Positions 26,352 to 32,672 of a DNA stretch of 32,672 nucleotides are shown here, one piece after another; the first letter of the stretch is position 1; each line of letters begins with the position of its first letter. The stretch is from Comamonas sp. (GTDB lineage: Bacteria > Pseudomonadota > Gammaproteobacteria > Burkholderiales > Burkholderiaceae_C): the NCBI GenBank assembly GCA_015478895.1, contig JADMKK010000018.1, positions 1 through 32,672 of the forward strand, in the 5' to 3' direction. Below the pieces are notes generated by a model that did not search any database, was not told the DNA's origin, and saw only the letters and a list, made by a program, of their open reading frames with translations. A program made the translations under genes and the position numbers.

Positions 26352-26366
26352 AGCCCGCCGAGGGCT
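26352..26366 (-). terminator. Possible terminator after 2-hydroxyacid dehydrogenase
   Basis: A short stem AGCCC/GGGCT (26352-26356 with 26362-26366), which on the minus strand is followed by TTTTAAAT. The stem overlaps the stop codon and is only 5 bp long. Confidence 0.4.
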
Positions 26367-27372
26367 ATTTCTGGACATGGGATGTCACAATATTTCGTAA
26401 TGGCTTTTCATGAGCGAACGCGTGGAGATTATCGAGAAACATTTGCGTGACTCGTTGTGCATTTCCCGCAGAAAAGCCTGCGCTGTGAGGTGTCGCGATG
26501 ACATTAGGCAATGACCACAGCAAAGAGTTTTCGGAGAGTGGTTCATGGGCAAAAACGTCGAGGTAAGCACCGCCAAGATGCTCCGATTGCAGTAATGCGA
26601 TCAAGGCAGCTTCATCCAAGACATCTCCCCTAGCTACATTGACGATACCTGCACCCGCAGGAAGTAAAGCCATTCTTTCTCCATGAATCAAATAGCGTGT
26701 GCGTGGTGTCAAAGGGCAGGCCAAGACCAGCCATTGGGTGTTGGCAAGTACCGTGTCAATATCTTCATAAGCGCAACACGGAAAACCTTCTTCTGTGGGC
26801 GTCGAGCTGCTACGCACGACCTGAATCTGTAAGCCTATCGCCTGCAAGATACGAGCAATGCTTTTGCCAATGCCCCCCCAGCCAACAATCGTGACAGTCT
26901 GTCCATGCAAATCCGGAGGTAAGGCGCGCCGGATTAGGGGAGACCACATACGTTGCTGCTGTGCTCGCCAAAGCTCGGGGAAACGTCGCCCGATTGCCAG
27001 TAAACCAGCGACCGCTGTTTGGGCAACGACTTCCGCATTGTTTCCCGCAGAGGTTGTTACTTGAACACCGTGAGCCTGCAGATCCAGATAAATTTGTCGA
27101 TCCGCCCCAGCCGAATGCACATGTAGCCAATGCAGTTTAGGCGCTTGTGTCATCAAGTTATAAAAGTGCTGCGTATCGGGCAGCGTTTGATGTTTGGTGG
27201 ATAGACCGGTGACATCACGGGATACGAAAGCTATGTCAACAGCATCTCCGGGGCGGGCGTTTTCTGGTGTGAGCAACTGCACTTTCAGAGGGGCAGCCTG
27301 AGCCGTAATGCTGGCCCCGATATTTTGTGCAGTGCTAACGGAAACAAGAACTTTCAAAGGCTGGTCGTGCAT
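26365..27372 (-). CDS. D-isomer-specific 2-hydroxyacid dehydrogenase
   Basis: An oxidoreductase that interconverts 2-keto acids and D-2-hydroxy acids. The 335-residue protein has the cofactor loop G164-W-G-G-I-G169 and the catalytic set R248 (NVARGD), E277 (FAHEP) and H296 (TPHSAG). After the glycine loop the second strand ends in VVRSSS (R187) rather than an acidic residue, which suggests NADP(H) over NAD(H), as in GhrA-type enzymes. It lies last in the tcu cluster, 171 nt after the receptor gene. GC content is visibly below that of tcuAB. The substrate is unknown. Confidence 0.88.
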   Translation of the reverse strand: MHDQPLKVLVSVSTAQNIGASITAQAAPLKVQLLTPENARPGDAVDIAFVSRDVTGLSTKHQTLPDTQHFYNLMTQAPKLHWLHVHSAGADRQIYLDLQAHGVQVTTSAGNNAEVVAQTAVAGLLAIGRRFPELWRAQQQRMWSPLIRRALPPDLHGQTVTIVGWGGIGKSIARILQAIGLQIQVVRSSSTPTEEGFPCCAYEDIDTVLANTQWLVLACPLTPRTRYLIHGERMALLPAGAGIVNVARGDVLDEAALIALLQSEHLGGAYLDVFAHEPLSENSLLWSLPNVIATPHSAGFSAGNAQRVTQMFLDNLHAFAHEKPLRNIVTSHVQK

Positions 27373-27480
27373 GGGTTTTCTGGCCGAGGAGTGGCGCCAA
27401 GGTGTACTGGGTCGAGGAGTGAGCTGGGGAATATTTCAGAGGGCCACTCGAAACTCCTTCGGATTAATAATGCTTTAGTC

Positions 27481-27509
27481 AGCATCAGAGACCGTTGGCC
27501 TCTGATGCT
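27481..27509. repeat. 10-bp inverted repeat between receptor and dehydrogenase genes
   Basis: AGCATCAGAG (27481-27490) and CTCTGATGCT (27500-27509) are perfect inverted copies with a 9-nt spacer. No T-run follows on the minus strand, so it is either a weak terminator, an RNA processing hairpin or an operator for the dehydrogenase. Confidence 0.6.
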
Positions 27510-27543
27510 TATGGAATGAGTAGTTAATTGGTAGAACCCTGAT

Positions 27544-28521
27544 TTATTCCACTTGGGCGCCAGACGCCGCCACAATTTTTTTCCATTTCACATATTCACG
27601 CTGTGTGAACTGGCCAAAATTTTCAGGAGTGCCTCCGACTGGATCAGCGCCTTCCCGAATCATTTGTTCGCTCAGTTGCGGTAGCAATGCGTTGACTTCT
27701 TTGTTGAGCAGGTCAATGACATGTTGCGGCGTTCCTTTTGGCGCAAAAAATCCGAACCAAGAACCTGCTTCAAAATTAGGAATTTTGCTGGAAACGGTGG
27801 GAATGCTGGGTAGTGATCTGGAAGGAGATAAGCTTGATACAGCCATTGCTTTGAGTTTGCCTGCCTGGATATGGGCTATCACGGACGGAATAGTTGCAAA
27901 CATGAATTGCAAGCGGCCAGCCAAAAGATCATTGAGTGCGTTCGCTCCTTTGTAAGGGACATGCAGGGCCTCGACATCCAGTTGTTGCATCAGCATGAAG
28001 CTAGAAAGATGGGAGGAGGTGCCGATCCCGGTTGAGCCATAGTTGAAGTTTTGGGGATTGGTCTTCGCGTAAGTCAAAAATTCATCAAAGCTTTTAACGG
28101 GAAGAGAAGGGTGGACGACCAATACGTTAGGGACATCGGCAATTTGTATGACTGGCACCAAATCCTTGAGCGGGTCGTAGCTCATTTTTTTGTACAAGCT
28201 TTGGTTAACCGAGATGGGACCGACCGAGTTAACGATGAGCGTATAACCATCAGGGGTTGCACGGACAACGGATTCAGTTCCGATATTGCCGCCCCCACCT
28301 GGACGGTTTTCAATCACAAAGGATTGCCCTAACTTTTCTGAAAGCTTTTGGGAGATGCTGCGAGCGAGTAGATCTGTGGTGCCTCCTGCAGTAAAAGCAA
28401 CTACTACTTTCACGGGTTTAGTGGGGTAGCTATTGCTTTGCGCTGAAGCAGTAAAGCTGCTGGCTGCCAAGCAGGCCAAACTCAGTGCAGCAAGTGCGGT
28501 ACGGCGGTTCAGATTGTCCAT
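27544..28521 (-). CDS. Bug-family tripartite tricarboxylate receptor (TctC-like)
   Basis: A periplasmic solute-binding protein of 325 residues that captures carboxylates. It has a signal peptide (cleavage after ASA, about residue 27) and the family opening YPTKPVKVVVAFTAGGTTDLLAR, then VIENRPGGGGNIGTE and DGYTLIVNSVG; LHVPYKGANALNDLLAGRLQFMF is also typical. AAGGAG lies before the ATG at 28521. Bug receptors are abundant in Comamonadaceae and most lack adjacent TctA/TctB membrane genes, as here. Context suggests the ligand is a substrate of the tcuAB/aldolase enzymes. GC content is lower than in tcuAB. Confidence 0.92.
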   Translation of the reverse strand: MDNLNRRTALAALSLACLAASSFTASAQSNSYPTKPVKVVVAFTAGGTTDLLARSISQKLSEKLGQSFVIENRPGGGGNIGTESVVRATPDGYTLIVNSVGPISVNQSLYKKMSYDPLKDLVPVIQIADVPNVLVVHPSLPVKSFDEFLTYAKTNPQNFNYGSTGIGTSSHLSSFMLMQQLDVEALHVPYKGANALNDLLAGRLQFMFATIPSVIAHIQAGKLKAMAVSSLSPSRSLPSIPTVSSKIPNFEAGSWFGFFAPKGTPQHVIDLLNKEVNALLPQLSEQMIREGADPVGGTPENFGQFTQREYVKWKKIVAASGAQVE

Positions 28522-28592
28522 TGTTGTCTCCTTTATGGGTTTTGTAGCAATGACAGATACAAGGGGGGGCGAGCACAAGGCGCGTGCGCAAC

Positions 28593-29390
28593 TCAGGTGC
28601 GATAGCTGGGATCCATACGATCTAGCTTGCGTAGCAGGGCGGGCCACTCCATCAGCCCATAAGGACGGCGGGTACCGGGTTGGTAATTGCTCCAGGTTTC
28701 TTCCAAGACATCTGCGGATACTGGTTGCAGGGGGGCGTTGCATGCCATTGCAGCTAGCTGTGAGCGGCAGGCTAATTCGAGGCGGTGCATCCAGTTGAAG
28801 GCTTCACCCACCGTACGGCCTACGGTCATTGCGCCGTGGTTGCGCAAAATCAGTGCTTCGCCTTGACCCAGATCGGCAATGATGGATTGCTGCTCATCAA
28901 GATTCAGTACCACCCCTTGATAGTCGTGATAACCAATCTTGAGAAAACGCATTGCCGTTTGCGTGATCGGCAGCAAACCGCATTCCAGCGAGGAAACTGC
29001 CATCGAAGCCCAGCTGTGTGTATGGATCACGCAGTCGACTTCAGGTCGTGCAGCATGCACAGCGCTGTGGATCACATAGCCAGCTTTATTGATGCCGTAA
29101 TTAAGCTCGCCAAAATCAGGTTGCGAAAGAATATTTCCATCGTGATCCACTTTGATCAGGCACGACGCGGTGATCTCTTCGTACATCATCCCGTAGGGAT
29201 TTATTAGAAAAGCACCTTCTTCATCTGGAACGCGCATGGAAATGTGGTTGGCCATCATGTCGGCCATGCCGTAGTGTTCGATCAAGCGGTAGCAGGCTGC
29301 TAAGTCCACTCTCGCTTGCCACTCTGTATCCGTGCATTGGTTGCGCATGGAAGGGATTCGTAAAACACCAGGAATGTTTGAGGTATTCAT
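28593..29390 (-). CDS. Class II aldolase/adducin family protein
   Basis: A 265-residue protein of the zinc-dependent aldolase/epimerase family (fuculose-phosphate aldolase-like). Three metal-binding histidines can be seen: H123 and H125 (HTHSWA) and H185 (LRNHG). The N-terminal NHISMRVP and INPYGMMYEEI segments, which bind the phosphate or carboxylate of substrates, are present. Many homologues outside sugar pathways act on hydroxy- or keto-acids. It lies 26 nt after tcuB and 71 nt before the Bug receptor, all on one strand. The RBS is weak. The substrate cannot be read from sequence. Confidence 0.88.
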   Translation of the reverse strand: MNTSNIPGVLRIPSMRNQCTDTEWQARVDLAACYRLIEHYGMADMMANHISMRVPDEEGAFLINPYGMMYEEITASCLIKVDHDGNILSQPDFGELNYGINKAGYVIHSAVHAARPEVDCVIHTHSWASMAVSSLECGLLPITQTAMRFLKIGYHDYQGVVLNLDEQQSIIADLGQGEALILRNHGAMTVGRTVGEAFNWMHRLELACRSQLAAMACNAPLQPVSADVLEETWSNYQPGTRRPYGLMEWPALLRKLDRMDPSYRT

Positions 29391-29416
29391 AGAGGTATTC
29401 TTTCAACGTGATCGAT

Positions 29417-30637
29417 TTAGTCAGCGCCCAGCCCAATCGGGTTGGGTTGGCGTTTTTCGGTGTTGTGGCGCAGCAGCGCAGCGGTGCGGAAAATGCCGTG
29501 CGCAAACTTGCCGTAGGGCAAGGTGGCAAACAGCGCCATCACGGCCCCCAAGTGCACGCACAGCAATAGCGCCAATGCAGGCGTGCCGCGCCCCAGCCAC
29601 AGCGCCAAACCGCTGGTGGACACCAAGAACAGCAGCGCAATAAAGCCCAAGTCCATCGGTTTTTGCTTGGCATCGCCGTGCAGCGGGTGGCGGCTGCGGT
29701 TGAGCATCCACAGCCCGGCCGTGCCCACAGACAGCATCACGCCGCCCACACCACCCAAAATTTTGGGCAGACTGGGCAAGTCATACGGTGCTGGCACGTT
29801 CAGTACATAGTGATAGAGCGTGGCAACCGATGTCGCGGCAAAGCACAGCAAAAAGCCGTAGAAGGTCAGGTGGTGAAAGCGGCGGCGCTTCAAGGTGTAG
29901 GCGTCGTCTTCGTTGTGGCAGCCGTCGCCATGGCCGCCGCCCAGGTATTTGAGGCGCAGCACATCGCTGGTGGCTTCAGTGGCGGCGGGGGCGCTCACAT
30001 CTGCGCCACTGGTGGCAGGCTTGATGTCTTTCCAAAAGCGCCGCACACCCATACCCAGCGCAAACACCACAAACAGAAACACTGGCGCAAACATGCTCAC
30101 CAGCAGGTTGTGCGGGAACAGGTTGTAGAAGTTGGCACCCAAATCGGCGCCCCACAGTGCACCGATGCCACCGCCTTGCAGCACGGCACCCAATACCAGG
30201 AACAGCGTGAGTGCGGCCACCAGCGCCAGTGACAGTGTCAGCCCATTGCGCTGGTAGAGCTTGCCCAGCGCCGCTGGCCAGGCGTAGTCCACATAGGTTT
30301 GACCACGCACCTCGGCCATGGCCTTGGGGATGTTGATGGCAAATTCATGCGGCGGCGCGTACTGGCAGGCGTGCAGGCAGGCGCCACAGTTGTGGCACAG
30401 GTTGGCCAGGTAGTTCACATCTGCCTTGAGGAACTCCAGACGGCGCGTCATGGCCGGGAACACCGCGCAAAAACCTTCGCAGTAGCGGCAGGCATTGCAA
30501 ATTTGCAAGGCACGCGCTACTTCTTCTTCCGCCGCCGACATGGCGCTGGCAGAAATGATGGGAATGACTTTGCCGCTGTGGCCGCTGGCCAGCGCCTGGG
30601 CTTCTTGGCCCAGCTCTTCAAAGGATTGAATGCTCAT
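29417..30637 (-). CDS. tcuB: TcuB, Fe-S membrane electron-transfer protein
   Basis: TcuB passes electrons from reduced TcuA to the quinone pool during tricarballylate oxidation. The 406-residue protein begins with two four-cysteine clusters, C47-C50-C53-C57 ([11 protein letters not shown]) and C81-C84-C87-C91 ([11 protein letters not shown]), each followed by Pro-containing turns typical of 4Fe-4S sites. Several hydrophobic segments follow (about 130-160, 180-205, 265-285, 300-320, 340-390), with His residues that could bind heme. It starts 3 nt after the tcuA stop. Confidence 0.92.
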   Translation of the reverse strand: MSIQSFEELGQEAQALASGHSGKVIPIISASAMSAAEEEVARALQICNACRYCEGFCAVFPAMTRRLEFLKADVNYLANLCHNCGACLHACQYAPPHEFAINIPKAMAEVRGQTYVDYAWPAALGKLYQRNGLTLSLALVAALTLFLVLGAVLQGGGIGALWGADLGANFYNLFPHNLLVSMFAPVFLFVVFALGMGVRRFWKDIKPATSGADVSAPAATEATSDVLRLKYLGGGHGDGCHNEDDAYTLKRRRFHHLTFYGFLLCFAATSVATLYHYVLNVPAPYDLPSLPKILGGVGGVMLSVGTAGLWMLNRSRHPLHGDAKQKPMDLGFIALLFLVSTSGLALWLGRGTPALALLLCVHLGAVMALFATLPYGKFAHGIFRTAALLRHNTEKRQPNPIGLGAD

Positions 30638-30640
30638 GGC

Positions 30641-32065
30641 TTACACCTCATCTTTCACTGCGCCGTGTTCGGCGTCTTTGCCAGCTGCGGCCAGCGCCGC
30701 GTTGCGCCCGGCAATGCGGCCAAAGGCCGTGCCAATCGACATGCCCACGCCTGCGGTATAGCCCTTGCCCAGCACATTGCCTGCCATCATTTCGCCGGCC
30801 ACAAACAGGTTGCGGCTGGGCTGGTTGGCAAAGCGCACGGCGGAGGTGTCATCCACCTGCAGACCCAGGTAGGTAAAGGTCACGCCGGGGCGCAGCGCGT
30901 AGCCGTAGAACGGCCCGGTATCAATCGGGCGCGCCCAGTGCGTTTTGGCCGGAGCCACGCCTTCGGTGTGGCAGTCGTCCAGCGCGGTATGGTCAAACTT
31001 GCCCACCTTGCAAGCGCCGTTATAGGCGTCCAAGGTCTGCATAAAGGTGTCCACATCCAGACCCAGCTTTTGCGCCAGCTCAGGCAGGCTGTCGGCCTTT
31101 ACGCCAGGGAACACCGGCGGCATAAAGCGGCCAATGGCTTTGCTGTCGATGATCGAATAGGCAATCTGCCCCGGTTGCTGCGCCACCAAGCGGCCCCAGA
31201 TGGCATAGCGCTTGGGCCAGAAGTCTTCGCCTTCGTCATAGAAACGCTCGGCATCGCGGTTGACCACCACGCCCAGCGACACGCAGTCAATGCGCGTGCA
31301 AATGCCACCGTCATACAGCGGCGCGCGCGCATCAATGGCCACCATGTGCGCTTGCGTGGGGTCGCCAATGCCATCGACCTTGTGGTCATCCAGCAGGTGC
31401 TTGAGCAGCACACCTTTGTTAAACGCCGTGCCGCGGATAAGGAAGTTGTCGGCCGGCCATTCGCCGCGCTCGTTCTGGCCCCAGGCTTCGCGCAGCCATT
31501 CGCGGTTGGATTCGAAACCGCCCGCTGCCAGCACGCAGCTTTTTGCGGTAATGCGCTGGCCGTTGACATAGGCTGCCTTGAATTCACCGTTCTCAATCTC
31601 GATGCGATCTACGGGCGATTCGTAGCGAATCTCCACCCCCAGCTTCTCTGCGCTGCGGTAGTAAGCATTGACCAGCGCCTTGCCGCCACCCATAAAAAAC
31701 GCATTGGTGCGCGCCACATGCAGTGCGCCTGAGAGCGGCGGCTGAAAGTGCACGCCGTGCTTGCGCATCCAGTCGCGGCAGGTGGAAGACGCGCGGATCA
31801 CCATGCGCGCCAGGTGCTCGTTGGTGATGCCACCGGTCACCTTGAGCAGGTCTTGCCAGTATTCCTCTTCGGGGTAGGCCTCTACCAGCACGTCTTGCGG
31901 GGCATCGTGCATGCAGCGCAGATTGCGGGTGTGCCCAGAATTGCCACCGCGCCACTCGCGCGGTGCGGACTCCAGCAGCAGCACGCGGGCACCTGCTTCG
32001 CGCGCCATCAAGGCGGCGCACAGGGCGGCGTTGCCACCACCGATGACCAAAACATCGGTGTCCAT
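30641..32065 (-). CDS. tcuA: TcuA, FAD-dependent tricarballylate dehydrogenase
   Basis: Oxidises tricarballylate to cis-aconitate in characterised members. The 474-residue protein has the FAD dinucleotide motif VIGGGNAALCAALMAREAGARVLLLE (6-31), the GGNSGHTRNLR segment that touches flavin, and a fumarate-reductase-like C-terminal part with FVAGEMMAGNVLGKGYTAGVGMSIGTAFGRIAG, which closes the FAD site. ATG 32065 is preceded by AAGGAG 9 nt upstream; the longer frame to 32119 lacks an RBS. It heads a five-gene minus-strand cluster. The LysR-type regulator TcuR often found beside tcuAB is not seen in this window. Confidence 0.92.
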   Translation of the reverse strand: MDTDVLVIGGGNAALCAALMAREAGARVLLLESAPREWRGGNSGHTRNLRCMHDAPQDVLVEAYPEEEYWQDLLKVTGGITNEHLARMVIRASSTCRDWMRKHGVHFQPPLSGALHVARTNAFFMGGGKALVNAYYRSAEKLGVEIRYESPVDRIEIENGEFKAAYVNGQRITAKSCVLAAGGFESNREWLREAWGQNERGEWPADNFLIRGTAFNKGVLLKHLLDDHKVDGIGDPTQAHMVAIDARAPLYDGGICTRIDCVSLGVVVNRDAERFYDEGEDFWPKRYAIWGRLVAQQPGQIAYSIIDSKAIGRFMPPVFPGVKADSLPELAQKLGLDVDTFMQTLDAYNGACKVGKFDHTALDDCHTEGVAPAKTHWARPIDTGPFYGYALRPGVTFTYLGLQVDDTSAVRFANQPSRNLFVAGEMMAGNVLGKGYTAGVGMSIGTAFGRIAGRNAALAAAGKDAEHGAVKDEV

Positions 32066-32386
32066 CAATCTCTCTCCTTGCAGTCTCACTCGTGGGGAAT
32101 GTGGACTGTAGGAAGTCAAAAGGATTGCAGGCAGGGGGTGAAAGCTATGGGGGTATCAGTTTTTGTGATGGGTGGCTGCTAACGACCCATTGCGACCCCT
32201 TGGAACAGGGAGGTTTGTGGCCTGAAAGCGGTCACTGCTGATATTACGTTGGCTACTCCCAGCCTAAGGTCAAAAGGTTCATTGGATCAATCTGTTACGC
32301 TTTGATGCTTATCTAGTCGATGCTTTTTTCACTGAATAACAGTCCCTACTTGAATTGGTGGGAAAAAACCAGAACAGAAAAGTTTT
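32066..32386. other. Gene-free divergent region, tcuA to ATPase fragment
   Basis: These 321 nt should hold the tcuA promoter and that of the plus-strand ATPase gene. Composition changes from GC-rich near tcuA to AT-rich after about 32220, suggesting a boundary between resident and acquired DNA. No tRNA, clear repeat or ORF was recognised. Confidence 0.55.
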
Positions 32387-32618
32387 ATGTCAGAAATTTC
32401 AGTTATCAAATCCATCACACTTCCACGTCCTGAAGGTGATCACCAAATAATCACAACTGGGAAGAATCTGCTTTTCGTTGGAGCCAACGGGTCCGGAAAA
32501 ACTCGTCTTGGGGCATGGCTGGATATGAGTTCACCAGAAAAGGAGAAAGTATTCAGAATCTCTGCACAGAAATCTCTGGCTATGCCAGATACGTCGACAC
32601 CGAAATCTATTGATCAGG
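32387..32618 (+). pseudogene. AAA/ABC-type ATPase, apparently interrupted by an IS
   Basis: An open frame from ATG 32387 encodes about 77 residues before the IS-like end: MSEISVIKSITLPRPEGDH, then LLFVGANGSGKTRLG with a clear Walker A motif (GANGSGKT), and FRISAQKSLAMPDTSTP. The short segment before the P-loop is usual for stand-alone ABC/SMC-like ATPases found in defence islands and mobile DNA. Low GC sets it apart from its neighbours. At 32619 the frame runs into the presumed inverted repeat of an insertion sequence. Whether the rest of the gene continues on the other side of the IS cannot be seen. Confidence 0.65.
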
Positions 32619-32672
32619 GGCGTTGTTGCATAAATCAATTTCAGGGCGAGCTTCCCCAAACCCAGCCGTGGC
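32619..32672. mobile_element. End of IS5-family (IS903-like) insertion sequence, cut by window edge
   Basis: GGCGTTGTTGCATAAATCA (32619-32637) strongly resembles the terminal inverted repeat of IS903-type elements, which begin GGCTTTGTTGAATAAATC. The next bases (GGGCGAGCTTCCCC) also resemble the subterminal region of such elements. The transposase and far end lie outside the window, so the family is a pattern-based call. Confidence 0.65.

Noticed and set aside
27386..27422. Direct repeat CGAGGAGTG (two copies) upstream of the 2-hydroxyacid dehydrogenase
   Set aside because: Nine bases repeated once within 40 nt is not enough to claim an operator or repeat element.
30299..31732. 477-codon plus-strand frame opposite tcuA and tcuB
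   Set aside because: It spans the junction of two recognised genes on the other strand and has no recognisable domains.

Overview
The window looks like part of the chromosome of a betaproteobacterium of the family Comamonadaceae (Comamonas/Delftia/Acidovorax-like). The basis is high-GC housekeeping genes with typical betaproteobacterial protein sequences, a Bug-type tricarboxylate-binding receptor, and dispersed intergenic palindromes with AGCTAC/AGCTAT ends. The genus is inferred by eye, not by a search.

Left part (1-9512): a tandem array of tRNA-Arg(ACG) genes in exactly repeated 228-bp units, then greB. A minus-strand stringent-response and nucleotide block follows: yicC, gmk, rpoZ and spoT, in transcription order, with terminators between yicC/gmk and rpoZ/spoT. 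The plus-strand pair rdgB-hemW comes next, then an I78-type inhibitor lipoprotein and a membrane/SPOR-domain protein on the minus strand.

Middle (9743-19440): a large uncharacterised membrane protein with one perfect EF-hand loop, a lipoprotein-type gamma-glutamyltransferase, and a TetR-type regulator divergent from a three-gene drug-efflux operon (NodT-type outer-membrane factor, EmrA, EmrB). The regulator/operon gap holds a palindromic candidate operator.

Right-middle (19444-26153): the class Ib ribonucleotide reductase operon nrdHIEF on the minus strand. About 180 nt upstream of nrdH lies a clear cobalamin (B12) riboswitch, followed by mutually exclusive pairing arms, one of which overlaps the nrdH ribosome-binding region. 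The likely logic is that the B12-independent reductase is turned down when adenosylcobalamin is plentiful, presumably because a B12-dependent enzyme encoded elsewhere can take over. This is the most interesting regulatory system in the window. Farther on is a B12-binding-type radical SAM protein with an unusual CX4CX2C cluster motif.

Right end (26365-32672): a minus-strand catabolic cluster, tcuA-tcuB-class II aldolase-Bug receptor-2-hydroxyacid dehydrogenase. It looks like a mosaic: a GC-rich tcuAB pair joined to more AT-rich downstream genes. Beyond tcuA the sequence becomes AT-richer, an AAA/ABC-type ATPase gene begins, and after 77 codons it runs into what looks like the terminal inverted repeat of an IS5-family (IS903-like) element that continues past the window edge.
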